Assembly (NCBI GenBank): GCA_020692325.1
Contig: JAIMKR010000003.1
Coordinates: 52,556-116,555, forward strand
Length of the DNA stretch: 64,000 nucleotides
From: Desulfocurvus sp.
GTDB lineage: Bacteria; Desulfobacterota; Desulfovibrionia; Desulfovibrionales; Desulfovibrionaceae
Direction: 5' to 3'
Each line of letters starts with the position of its first letter. Position 1 is the stretch's first letter. The notes under the pieces are model-generated. The model made no database searches. It was not told the DNA's origin and saw only the letters and a program-made list of their open reading frames with translations. The translations under genes were made by a program, and so were the position numbers. This document shows positions 1 to 9,940 of this stretch, in pieces.

Positions 1-70
1 AGGGGGCCATGCGCCCCCTGGACTCCGGAGGCGTTCCCCGCTCCCGCCGCCACGACATCAAGCCATCATC

Positions 71-1411
71 ATGACCGCCGCCAGATTGTCCACACGCCCG
101 CGCCTGCTCGTCCTCGGCCTGGACGGCCTGCCGTTCTCCCTGGCCCGATCGCTGGCCCCACGCCTGCCGAACCTGGCGAGGCTCATGCCGCACGCCCACG
201 CCATCGAGGCGGAGCTGCCGGAGCTTTCACCGGTGAACTGGACGAGCTTCTTCACCGCGCGCGGACCGGGCGACCACGGCGTGCATGGATTCACGATCCT
301 CGATCCGGCGACCTACACGTTGCGCATCGCCAACTTTGGCGACGTGCGCGTCCCGACGATCTTCGACCGGCTGGGGGCGGCGGGGCTGGTGTCGCGCGTG
401 GTGAACCTGCCGAACATGGCGCCGGCGAAACCGCTGCGCGGGATGCTCATTGGCGGTTTCGTGGCGGAGAGCCTGACGCGGGCGGTGTATCCGCCGTTTC
501 TGCTGGGGCCACTCAACGCGGCGGGGTACCGCGTGGAGGGCGACACAACGCGCGGGGCGAACGAGCCGGAGTATCTGCTGGATCAGCTGCGCGCCTCGCT
601 GGCAGGCCGCCGGGCGGCGCTGAACCTGCTCTGGCCGGATCTGGCCTGGGATCTGTTCGTGTTCGTGCTGACCGAGACGGACCGGTTGTTCCATTTTCTT
701 TATCCGGCGGTGGAGGACGAAAATCACGCGCTGCATGACGCGTGCATGGCGTTGTTCACCGAATGGGACGCGCTGCTCGGCGAAATCCTGGACCGCTACG
801 ACGCCCTGCCGGAGCCCAAGGGACTCGTGGCGCTGGCCGACCACGGTTTTTGCGCGCTCAAGACCGAGGCGGATTTGAACCGCGTGCTGGCGGGGGCCGG
901 TTTCCTGCGTCTGGCGCGCCCCCCGCGCGACGAGTGGGACGCCGGATGCATCGGCCCGCTGACACGGGCCTTCGCCATGGACCCCGGACGCATCGTACTG
1001 CACCGGACAGGCGTTTTCGCGCGCGGGTGCGTACGCCCGGCGGACGAGGCCGCGTTGCTGGCCGACCTGCGCGCGCTGCTGCTGGAATTGCGCTACGAGG
1101 GCGCGCCCGTCATGGAACGCGTTCTGAACGGCCGGGAGTTTTACGGAACCGACGCCGCGCCGGACCTCATCTGCGTGCCGAGGCATGGGATCGACCTTAA
1201 GGCGCGCTTTGACCGCACGGCCATATTCGGGCATTTTGGGCGCTTCGGCATGCATACGCCGGACAATGCGTTCTTCGCGGCGGACATGACGGCCGCCGGA
1301 ACGAACATGCCGAAAACGGCGGACGCCGCCCGCGTGCGCGACGTTGGCGGTTTGGTTTTGCTCTATTTCGGCCTGGACGATGCGCAGCGGCGCGCCGGGC
1401 TCATTCTATGA
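71..1411 (+). CDS. alkaline phosphatase-superfamily / type I phosphodiesterase-nucleotide pyrophosphatase family protein
   Basis: 446 aa ORF; N-terminal LLVLGLDGLPF, then NWTSFFTARGPGDHGVHGF and LADHGF motifs typical of the superfamily. Confidence 0.75.
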   Translation: MTAARLSTRPRLLVLGLDGLPFSLARSLAPRLPNLARLMPHAHAIEAELPELSPVNWTSFFTARGPGDHGVHGFTILDPATYTLRIANFGDVRVPTIFDRLGAAGLVSRVVNLPNMAPAKPLRGMLIGGFVAESLTRAVYPPFLLGPLNAAGYRVEGDTTRGANEPEYLLDQLRASLAGRRAALNLLWPDLAWDLFVFVLTETDRLFHFLYPAVEDENHALHDACMALFTEWDALLGEILDRYDALPEPKGLVALADHGFCALKTEADLNRVLAGAGFLRLARPPRDEWDAGCIGPLTRAFAMDPGRIVLHRTGVFARGCVRPADEAALLADLRALLLELRYEGAPVMERVLNGREFYGTDAAPDLICVPRHGIDLKARFDRTAIFGHFGRFGMHTPDNAFFAADMTAAGTNMPKTADAARVRDVGGLVLLYFGLDDAQRRAGLIL

Positions 1412-1427
1412 AGGGGACGGACGAAAC

Positions 1428-3659
1428 ATGGGCATAGATTTCGAGCGCGAGCTGAACCCCGCGCAGCTGGAGGCCGCGCTGCACACGGGCGGTCCGGTGC
1501 TGGTCATCGCCGGCGCGGGCAGCGGCAAAACGCGCACCATCGTCTTCCGTCTGGCGCATCTGGTGCAGGAGTATGTCTCGCCAGAGAACATCCTACTCTT
1601 GACCTTCACCCGCCGGGCCAGCCAGGAAATGCTGCACCGCGCCGGGATGGTGCTGGGCCGGCCCCTCACGGGGGCCAGCGGTGGCACGTTCCACTCCTTC
1701 GCCTACGGCGTGCTGCGCCGCCACGCGCAGGACGCGGGCTACCAGCAGGGGGTGACCTTGCTGGACCGCGCGGATTCCGAGGAGCTGCTCGGCGAGCTGA
1801 AGAACCACCTCGACCTGGGCAAGGGCGACCGGGGCTACCCAAAGCGCGCCACCATCGCGGACATCATCACCAAGAGCCGCAACAAGGAGCTGTCCATCGC
1901 GGACATTCTGGACCGCGAAGCCTACCATTTGCTCGGCTACCAGGCCGACATCGAGCGCTTGGCCGACGAGTACGCCAAAACCAAGCGCGCTCAGGGGCTG
2001 CTGGACTACGACGACCTGCTCTTCGAGCTGGAGCGGCTGCTGGTGGAGCGGCCGGACATCCGCGAATACATGCGCCGCCGGTATCCCTACGTGATGGTGG
2101 ACGAGTATCAGGACACCAACCTGGTGCAGGCGCGGCTGGTGCATCTGCTGGCGGGCGACGCGGGCAACGTCATGGCCGTGGGCGACGATGCCCAGTCCAT
2201 CTACGCCTTCCGCGGCGCGGTGGTGGCCAACATCCTCGACTTTCCCCAGACCTTCCCGGGCGCGAAGATCATCCGCCTGGAGCAGAACTATCGCTCCACC
2301 CAGCCCATCCTCGACCTGACCAACATCATTCTGGCCGGGGCCAAACAGAAGTTCGAGAAGCACCTGTTCACCGAACGTGAGGGCGGCGCGCGGCCGCGCA
2401 TCATCCAGACCCTCAGCGATCAGTCCCAGGCCACGCAGGTGGTGGGGCTCATCGCGGACATGGCCTCGCGCCATCCCCTGCACGAAATCGCCGTGCTCTT
2501 CCGCGCGGGGTACCAGTCCTACCCCCTGGAGGTGGCGCTGACGCGCTCGGGCATTCCGTATCGCAAGTACGGCGGCGTGCGCTTCCAGGAGGCCGCGCAC
2601 GTGAAGGACCTGCTAGCCTACCTGCGCCTCGTCGCCAATCCCTCGGACATGCTGGCCTGGCAGCAAGTGCTCGGCTTCCTCAAAGGCGTGGGCGTCAAGA
2701 CGGCCGGCAAGATCGCCACGGCGCTGCTCGGCGGCGACGCCAAGGCCGTGGACAAATTCCAAAAACGCTTCGCCGACCTCACGGATCTGCTGCGCGAACT
2801 GGACGGCCTGCGCCAGATGCGCGAGCGCCCGGCCGCAGCGCTGGACCGCGCCATGGCCCATTACGCGCCCATCATGCAGCGGCTCTACCCGGACGACTAC
2901 CCCAAGCGTCAGGCCGGACTGGAGCAGCTGGGACAGATTGTGACGAGCTACAAGACCGTGGACGAATTCCTGGCCGATCTCTGCCTGGATGGTTCGCCCG
3001 AGGAGGACGAGCGCACGGAGAACGCCGTGGTGCTTTCCACCGTGCATTCGGCCAAGGGGCTCGAATGGCGGGCGGTCATCATCATCGATCTGGTGGAGGA
3101 GCGCTTTCCCAGCAAGAAGGCCATGCAGCGGCAGGATGACATGGAAGAGGAGCGCCGGCTCATGTACGTGGCCTGCACTCGCGCCAAGGACGAGCTGGCG
3201 CTCATCGTGCCGGGCTCGGTGTTCAACCGCTTCAACAACTGCCGCGAGCCGGCCGCGCCCAGCCCCTTCGTCACCGAGCTTTCCGACGCCGTGGCGGACC
3301 GCTATGTGGAGACCTTCACCGGCGGGCTGCGCCGCAAGAACGAGCAGGTGCAGCCAGGAGCCATGACGCGAGAGGACGGCTACCTGGCGCCGGTGATCTG
3401 CCCGGAGCCCCCGACCCGCCCGGCCTATGGCGAAGGTCCCAGGCCCATCTCCGCGACCGACGCCCCGCGCGCACGCCACGCCGCCGCACCGCCGCCCAAG
3501 TCCGCCATGGACACGGCGGGCAGCCGCTTCGGCCTGTGCGAGCACAAAATCTTCGGCCAGGGCAAGATCGTGGCCGAGATTCCGCCGGACAAGTACCGCG
3601 TGAACTTTCCCGGCTTCGGCCTCAAGGTCATCGTGAAGGATTATGTGAAGCTGCTGTAG
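1428..3659 (+). CDS. UvrD/PcrA-like ATP-dependent DNA helicase
   Basis: Walker A AGAGSGKTRT, VDEYQDTN, QNYRSTQPIL, STVHSAKGLEW; C-terminal DUF3553-like segment; ATG at 1428 preferred over the track start. Confidence 0.93.
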   Translation: MGIDFERELNPAQLEAALHTGGPVLVIAGAGSGKTRTIVFRLAHLVQEYVSPENILLLTFTRRASQEMLHRAGMVLGRPLTGASGGTFHSFAYGVLRRHAQDAGYQQGVTLLDRADSEELLGELKNHLDLGKGDRGYPKRATIADIITKSRNKELSIADILDREAYHLLGYQADIERLADEYAKTKRAQGLLDYDDLLFELERLLVERPDIREYMRRRYPYVMVDEYQDTNLVQARLVHLLAGDAGNVMAVGDDAQSIYAFRGAVVANILDFPQTFPGAKIIRLEQNYRSTQPILDLTNIILAGAKQKFEKHLFTEREGGARPRIIQTLSDQSQATQVVGLIADMASRHPLHEIAVLFRAGYQSYPLEVALTRSGIPYRKYGGVRFQEAAHVKDLLAYLRLVANPSDMLAWQQVLGFLKGVGVKTAGKIATALLGGDAKAVDKFQKRFADLTDLLRELDGLRQMRERPAAALDRAMAHYAPIMQRLYPDDYPKRQAGLEQLGQIVTSYKTVDEFLADLCLDGSPEEDERTENAVVLSTVHSAKGLEWRAVIIIDLVEERFPSKKAMQRQDDMEEERRLMYVACTRAKDELALIVPGSVFNRFNNCREPAAPSPFVTELSDAVADRYVETFTGGLRRKNEQVQPGAMTREDGYLAPVICPEPPTRPAYGEGPRPISATDAPRARHAAAPPPKSAMDTAGSRFGLCEHKIFGQGKIVAEIPPDKYRVNFPGFGLKVIVKDYVKLL

Positions 3660-3727
3660 CCGCCCGGCCGACTCCACCGCGCAGCTCCCTCGACGGGCCG
3701 CCGCGCGCCCCGAACACAGGAGGAACG

Positions 3728-4531
3728 ATGGACAGCCGCGCCAACACCAACCTCACGGCGGATCTGCTTTCGCCCGACGTGATTCTTTGCTGCGGTGAGG
3801 ATGAGGCCGCCCTGTTGCACACCATTCCCCCACGATTTTCCAGCCCGGCCCAACGGAAACTGGCTTTCCGTTTTTACCGATTCTGGAAATTCGCCGACCA
3901 CACGCTCATTCTTTCGGGAATCGGCACCGGCTGCCTGGAGCCGCTGCTGTACGAGCTTTTCTCCTTCAACATCGTGCGCCGGATCATTCTCATCGGCACG
4001 GCCGGCAGAATAAACGGCGCGACAGCCGCCCAAATCGGCAAGGTCTACGCCATCGGCGAGGCGTCCCTCGCCTGTACCGGCCTCGACGCCATCGCGCGCG
4101 AGGGGACCTTCACGCCGACGCTGCGGGCCGCCCCGGAGCTGCCCACGGTGACCATTGTTTCCACGGACCTGTACTATGGGTTCTCCAACACAGCCGATCC
4201 GCGTTACACCGCGCACTTCTCGCCCGGCGCGTCGCTCTGGGAACGGACGCGGGGCCGGGATCTCGTGGACATGGAGGTGGGGCAGTTCTACGCGCTCTGC
4301 AGCTACCTCGATTCCACGACAAACCATGTGGAATATCTCGCGATCAAGGGACCGGCAAACAAAATGGGCTCACCTCAGGGGCAGAACCAAAACACCAGCC
4401 AGGTGCTCGCCGCCGCCCTCGAAAGCGCCTACGCCATCCTCGGCGTCCGGCCTCGCGAGGTCCGGCCAACGGCCACACCGGGCAATCGCGTGGATGCCGC
4501 TCGCAACAGCGACGGATCCTCCGCAGGGTAG
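3728..4531 (+). CDS. nucleoside phosphorylase-like protein
   Basis: ILSGIGTGCLEPLLYEL ... RIILIGTAGRI, VDMEVGQFYAL pattern of the PNP_UDP phosphorylase superfamily; ATG at 3728 after AGGA. Confidence 0.6.
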   Translation: MDSRANTNLTADLLSPDVILCCGEDEAALLHTIPPRFSSPAQRKLAFRFYRFWKFADHTLILSGIGTGCLEPLLYELFSFNIVRRIILIGTAGRINGATAAQIGKVYAIGEASLACTGLDAIAREGTFTPTLRAAPELPTVTIVSTDLYYGFSNTADPRYTAHFSPGASLWERTRGRDLVDMEVGQFYALCSYLDSTTNHVEYLAIKGPANKMGSPQGQNQNTSQVLAAALESAYAILGVRPREVRPTATPGNRVDAARNSDGSSAG

Positions 4532-4784
4532 ACGGCGAACGACGAAAGCCGAAAGGGGCCATCCGATGCGGCCCAGCCCGAACGATCGCCAGAGCCGCGC
4601 CAGCGGGCGACGAAGCGGAGACATTATCTGATCACGAGCGACGCGGCCTGCCCCTCAACTCCGGCCGGCCGATCACGCGTGGATGGCCGCAGCCCCGTTT
4701 GCCCCGGAGGGAAAACGTCCGCCGGGGTGGTTTTCCGAACCCGATGTCCGGGCATGTCGCCCGGGACACCGAGCCCGGCCGGGA

Positions 4785-5726
4785 CTATTTCCCGGCGTGC
4801 CGTCCACTGGCCACGGGATTGTGCAGCGTGCACCAGATGAACCCCTGCACGTCGATGAGGTCGTGCGGGGCCAGCCCGCCGCGCCGCCGCAACACCTCCG
4901 ATACGTAGCGCACGAATTTCCTGACGCGCGCGTAGCAGCGTGAACTTGGCCGGCTGGAATAGCCGAGCTCGAAAGCATAGGTCTTCGCGGCGTCCTGCAC
5001 GTAGGAAGGCTTGACGAAGGGGTAGGCCTCCGGCTGGGAGAGAGAGAGGAAATAGGTCGCCGTCGTCCATTTGAGAGCGCCAAGCTCCTCCAGAACCCCG
5101 ACGAACGTTTCGAAACGCTTGCCGAGCTCCGACTCGCCGTACAACACGTCGAACAGCCCTGTGGCGAAAAGCCGGCGCTGCTCCACGCCCTGCTTCAACC
5201 CATCGACCAAAGCCAATTTCTCGTTGGGGAACACGAGGCTCGACTTGCTGAGAATCCGCCGGGCGCGTTCGCACACCTCATCGTGCCCATCGTGCGCGAT
5301 CAAATCCGAAAGGACTTCCTTCGAGCACGATTCGGCCATCATTTGCGCCGCCGCCACCCGGTGATCGCGCTCGTTCGCCAGATAGCCGGGATCGTCGAAC
5401 CCCTTGGGGAAATTCACGAGAAAAGCCTGCTCCAGCTGCGCGAAGGCGCAGGCGCCGTGCAGATCCGTCCGAGCGTCCATTCTGGAGAGCAGCGGATGCC
5501 GCTCCGGCTCAGGAGCGGGCGACAGGGTCAAACCGGTCATCAGCCGCTCACCGCCAAATTCGAAGAACACTCTGCGCTTGCCGCCCTCGCACACGGCCAG
5601 CACCTTGCCAATGCCCCAGTCCGGCAACTTGGCGTTATTCACATAGGATCCCACGGGAAAATCAGATTGTTCCATCATGTCCTCGCAAACCGCATCCGGC
5701 GGTCGAAACAGGTCGAAGGAAGCCAT
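4785..5726 (-). CDS. hypothetical protein with DUF3553-like N-terminus
   Basis: Start MASFDLFRPPD; N-terminal FPVGSYVNNAKLPDWGIGKVLAVCEGGKRRVFFEFGGERLM resembles the DUF3553 module at helicase C-termini. Confidence 0.55.
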   Translation of the reverse strand: MASFDLFRPPDAVCEDMMEQSDFPVGSYVNNAKLPDWGIGKVLAVCEGGKRRVFFEFGGERLMTGLTLSPAPEPERHPLLSRMDARTDLHGACAFAQLEQAFLVNFPKGFDDPGYLANERDHRVAAAQMMAESCSKEVLSDLIAHDGHDEVCERARRILSKSSLVFPNEKLALVDGLKQGVEQRRLFATGLFDVLYGESELGKRFETFVGVLEELGALKWTTATYFLSLSQPEAYPFVKPSYVQDAAKTYAFELGYSSRPSSRCYARVRKFVRYVSEVLRRRGGLAPHDLIDVQGFIWCTLHNPVASGRHAGK

Positions 5727-5946
5727 GCGTGATCTTTTCGGCGCGCACAGATAAATTTGTCCAATGTCACGGCATGTTACGCCTTCATTCACGACAAGGC
5801 AACACCACACGGTCCACGAATCGCCGCCAGGGAACGCACCATCCCGTGAAACCAAGAAAAATACAACTGCCCGGCGGCCCGGACGCGCCCCCGTGACGGC
5901 GTCCGGCGGGGAGGGAAAAGAGTGAGAAGGGAAGAGGCGACGACCG

Positions 5947-7674
5947 CTATGCGCCAGGCTTCGGCCGCGCGTCCGGGCCGTCGTCCAGCTGGGCGGGGGC
6001 CAGATGCGCGACGGCGTAATCCCTATATACACCGGATTTGGCGAACAGCTCGAACACATCCGGGTCCACGTGGTGGTCCTTGACCATGCCGTCCAGAATC
6101 CGCATGGCCTGCGAGAGCTTCATGGCCTGCTTGTACGGCCGGTCCCTGGCGGTGAGGGCCTCGAAGACGTCGGCCACGGCCAGGATGCGCGCCTGCAGGG
6201 AGAGCGCGTCGCCGCCGATGTGGTTTGGGTAGCCCGTGCCGTCCAGTTTCTCGTGGTGCGCGCCGGCGAATTCGGGCACGCGGGAGAGCTTTTTGGGAAA
6301 CGGCAGGCGCGAGAGCATGTCGATGGTGACCACGATGTGGTTCTCGATGATCCGGCGCTCGGCGTCGGTGAGGGTGCCCTTGCGGATGCACAGGTTGTCC
6401 GCCTCGTCGGGTGTGAGCCAGGGGAGCGATTCGCCGCCATCCACGTAGGTGCGCGCGGCGATCTCGCGGATGCGGGCGATACGGTCGTCGGTCATGAACT
6501 CGCCGGGGCTGTTGCAGGAAAGCACGAACTCCAGATCGGCGGCGATGGCCTTCCCCTCACGCTCCATCTCGTTGAAAACGGCGCTCGCCACGTCGCGGCC
6601 GGCGCCGGTCGCCTTCAGCAGACGCTGGAGCCGGTCCGCCCGCAGGGTCTGCGTGATGAGCGCGAAGCGCGTGCGGACGACCTTGGCGCGGTCGAAGATG
6701 GTTTGCAGTTTGGTGGCCTTATCCACCACATGCACAGGCGTGGTGATCTTGCCCACGTCGTGCATCCAGGCGGCGAGCTTGAGTTCCTCCAGCTCATCGT
6801 CGGTGAAGCGGATGTCCGCGTAGGGGCCGTCGGACTGGCGATTCACCTCGGTGGCGATGCGCATGGTCAGGTCCACCACGCGGTCGATGTGGCCGCGCGT
6901 GTACGGACTCTTTGCGTCGATGGCCGCGGCGATGCTGCGCATGAACGAATACAGCAGGTCGCGCAGGCCATTGATGAGCTGCGTATTGGAGAGGGCCACC
7001 GCCGCCTGGCTGGCCAGTGAGCGCACGGACTCCAATCCGATGGGGGAAAAGGGCGCGACCTCGCCGGTCCTCCTGTCCTTGGCGTTGAGCAGCTGCAAAA
7101 CGCCGATGATGACGCCCTCGTGATTGACCATGGGGATGACGAGCATGGAGCGCGAACGGTAGCCGGTGGAAGCGTCGTACTTGCGGGTGCCGGCGAAATC
7201 AAAACCTTGGGCGTCGTACACGTCCCCAATGTTCACCACCTCGCGCGTCAGCGCCACGTGAGAGGAGACGTTGGCGTGGTTTTCCGCGCCGTCCGGCCCA
7301 TACAGGCGCACGGGCGGCAGGAGTATGGGACGGCCGCTGGTCCCTCCCAGGCGCACGCCCATGGTGTCGTTCTGCATCACGACCCACTCGAGATACGAGC
7401 CCCGGTCGTCCACGATGTAGAGCGTACCGGCGTCGGCTCCCGTGATGGAACGGGCGAGGTCCACTATCATTTCAAAAAGCCTGTCGCGGCTCTGCTCGCC
7501 GGAAAGCGCCAGACCGATGTCGGTCAAGCGCTCCAGGCATTCGGTGAGTTCGGCCACCCGCGTCCGCAGTGACTCGACGCACTCCCCGTCCTCGTTTTGG
7601 GCGCGCCCCGCCGGCGCGGTCCCGCCAGTCGTCTTCTTCGTCGTTCCCACCGCATCCCCGGGCGCTTCGATCAT
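5947..7674 (-). CDS. GAF domain HD-GYP phosphodiesterase
   Basis: GAF-like N-terminus; WMHDVGKI and HHEKLDGTGYP motifs. Confidence 0.9.
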   Translation of the reverse strand: MIEAPGDAVGTTKKTTGGTAPAGRAQNEDGECVESLRTRVAELTECLERLTDIGLALSGEQSRDRLFEMIVDLARSITGADAGTLYIVDDRGSYLEWVVMQNDTMGVRLGGTSGRPILLPPVRLYGPDGAENHANVSSHVALTREVVNIGDVYDAQGFDFAGTRKYDASTGYRSRSMLVIPMVNHEGVIIGVLQLLNAKDRRTGEVAPFSPIGLESVRSLASQAAVALSNTQLINGLRDLLYSFMRSIAAAIDAKSPYTRGHIDRVVDLTMRIATEVNRQSDGPYADIRFTDDELEELKLAAWMHDVGKITTPVHVVDKATKLQTIFDRAKVVRTRFALITQTLRADRLQRLLKATGAGRDVASAVFNEMEREGKAIAADLEFVLSCNSPGEFMTDDRIARIREIAARTYVDGGESLPWLTPDEADNLCIRKGTLTDAERRIIENHIVVTIDMLSRLPFPKKLSRVPEFAGAHHEKLDGTGYPNHIGGDALSLQARILAVADVFEALTARDRPYKQAMKLSQAMRILDGMVKDHHVDPDVFELFAKSGVYRDYAVAHLAPAQLDDGPDARPKPGA

Positions 7675-7837
7675 CCCTGTCCTCCAGGTTCCGGTGCGCG
7701 GCCGCCCGCCGCTTTCCGATACGTAGCACGGCGTCGCGCCGTGAGGAAAGGGGAAACGCCCATGGTTGCCCGCTGGCGGGGAATGGGTTACAAGGCCAGC
7801 CGAATTGTGGTCTTCCCACCTTCAACCAGGAGCATCC

Positions 7838-8644
7838 GTGCCGGCATCCGCCCATCAGCAGCGCATCCTCTCCGCAGGGTTCGCGGGAACGCTCGTGGCC
7901 CTGGCCCTATGGCAGGGCGGCATTTTCGTGCTGCTGGTGCTGCTGTTGGTCTGCGCCCTGGGCCAGTGGGAATTCGCGGCCATGTTCCGGCCCGGACCGG
8001 GCCACGCGAACCTGCGCGTCACCGGCATGGTTCTAGGCGCGGGGCTGCTGCTCACCGTGCGCCTTGGCGGCGGGCAATGCGTTGTGTGGACGCTGGCGAT
8101 CAGCTTCTGGATCCTCGCCCTGCGTTTTCTCTTTCGTTATGGAGCCGACCCGGAGCACGCCGACTTCACCGATGAACTCGTCCTGGTGGCCGGAGTGGGC
8201 TACCTGCCGCTCATGCTCCAATTCGCCTTGGCCATGGACACCCGCGAGTTGGTGCTGGTGCTGCTCTCCACCATCGTCTCGGACACGGCCGCCTATTACG
8301 CTGGCTCGCTGTTCGGCAAGCGCAGGATCTGGCCGCGGGTGAGCCCGAAGAAATCCTGGGCCGGCAGTGTGGGCGGTTTCGTCGGCTGCACGGCGGCGGT
8401 GACGATCTACGGGCTGAACCTGGGCGCGGCCCCCATCGCTGCCTGGATTCTTCTCGGCGCGGTGCTGAACGTGGCCGCGCAAATGGGCGACTTCTTCGAG
8501 TCCGCCCTCAAACGCCGACTTTCCATCAAGGATTCCGGCACGATCCTGCCGGGGCATGGCGGCCTGCTCGACCGCATCGACAGCCTGCTGCTCGCCCTGC
8601 CCTGCTACGCCCTGTGCCGGCAGCTTTTCGTCTTCTTCAACTGA
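7838..8644 (+). CDS. cdsA: phosphatidate cytidylyltransferase
   Basis: SDTAAYYAGSLFGKRRIWPRVSPKKSWAG and C-terminal KDSGTILPGHGGLLDRIDSL signature; GTG start at 7838. Confidence 0.93.
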   Translation: MPASAHQQRILSAGFAGTLVALALWQGGIFVLLVLLLVCALGQWEFAAMFRPGPGHANLRVTGMVLGAGLLLTVRLGGGQCVVWTLAISFWILALRFLFRYGADPEHADFTDELVLVAGVGYLPLMLQFALAMDTRELVLVLLSTIVSDTAAYYAGSLFGKRRIWPRVSPKKSWAGSVGGFVGCTAAVTIYGLNLGAAPIAAWILLGAVLNVAAQMGDFFESALKRRLSIKDSGTILPGHGGLLDRIDSLLLALPCYALCRQLFVFFN

Positions 8645-8652
8645 ACGCCGCC

Positions 8653-9894
8653 ATGAAATCCTACATCTCCATCTGGCCGCCGCTGGCCAAACCCACGCCC
8701 TTTCCGCGCCGGCTGGCCATTCTCGGCAGCACCGGCTCCATCGGGACGAACGCCCTGCGCGTCGTCGCGGAGCACCGCGACCTGTTCGTGGTGACCGCGC
8801 TGACCGCCGGGCGCAATGCGAAGCTGCTCGCCGAACAGGCCGGGCGCTTCCGGCCGGCCGTGCTCGCCGTGCTGGACGACAAGGCCGCCCGCGAGCTGCG
8901 ACTGGCGCTTCCCGCCGGTTACGCGCCAGAAATCCTCGTGGGACCGCGGGCCTACCAGGACATCGCCGAAAGCGCGGACAACGACCTGCTGCTTTCGGCC
9001 ATCGTCGGCGCGGCGGGCTTCCCCCCCACGTTGGCGGCGGCGCGCAAGGGCAAACGCATCGCGCTGGCCAACAAGGAAAGCCTGGTCATCGGCGGCGGGC
9101 TCATCCGCAAGGCCTGCCGGGAGACCGGGGCCGTCATCCTGCCCGTGGACTCCGAACACAACGCCCTGTTCCAGGCCTTGTGCGGCCATGCGGACCGGGC
9201 GGGAGCGGAGGCCGGCGGCGACGAGCTGGCCCGGCTCATCCTCACGGCCTCAGGCGGGCCCTTCCGCGGACGCGACACCGAATTTCTGGCCCGGGTGACG
9301 CCCGAGCAGGCGCTGAGCCACCCAACGTGGAGCATGGGCGCGAAGATCTCCATCGACTCCGCGAGCCTGATGAACAAGGGGTTGGAGATCATCGAGGCCT
9401 GCCACCTTTACGGCCTGCCGGTCTCCCGCGTGTCCATGCTTGTGCATCCGCAGAGCATCGTGCATTCACTGGTGGAGTACGTGGACGGCTCGCAGCTGGC
9501 GCACCTGGGCGTGCCGGACATGCGCATTCCCATCGCGCACTGCCTGTGCTTCCCCCGCCGCGTGCGGCTGAACATGCCCCGGCTCGACTTGGCGCAGGTG
9601 GGCCGCCTCACCTTCGAGGCCCCCGACGAGGAACGTTTCCCCTGCCTGCGTCTGGCCAAACAGGCCTTCACCGCGGGCGGCGGCCGCCCGGCCGTGCTCA
9701 ACGCCGCCAACGAGGCGGCCGTGATGCTTTTTCTGAACAAGCGCATCGCCTTCATGGACATTCCCCGGCTCATCGAGGGGGCGCTTTCGCGGCAACGCTC
9801 GCTGCCGGACGATGCCGGCGCGGAGGAGCTGCTGGCTCTGGACGCGGAAACCCGGCGCGCGGTCATTGACTGCGCCGACGCGGGACTTAGCTGA
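8653..9894 (+). CDS. dxr: 1-deoxy-D-xylulose 5-phosphate reductoisomerase
   Basis: LAILGSTGSIGTNAL, ALANKESLVIGG, PVDSEHNALFQ, ASGGPFRGR motifs. Confidence 0.95.
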   Translation: MKSYISIWPPLAKPTPFPRRLAILGSTGSIGTNALRVVAEHRDLFVVTALTAGRNAKLLAEQAGRFRPAVLAVLDDKAARELRLALPAGYAPEILVGPRAYQDIAESADNDLLLSAIVGAAGFPPTLAAARKGKRIALANKESLVIGGGLIRKACRETGAVILPVDSEHNALFQALCGHADRAGAEAGGDELARLILTASGGPFRGRDTEFLARVTPEQALSHPTWSMGAKISIDSASLMNKGLEIIEACHLYGLPVSRVSMLVHPQSIVHSLVEYVDGSQLAHLGVPDMRIPIAHCLCFPRRVRLNMPRLDLAQVGRLTFEAPDEERFPCLRLAKQAFTAGGGRPAVLNAANEAAVMLFLNKRIAFMDIPRLIEGALSRQRSLPDDAGAEELLALDAETRRAVIDCADAGLS

Positions 9895-9940
9895 GGCAGA
9901 CGACGCGCCGCGAGACCGGTGGCGCGCAAGGAGCTGATTC

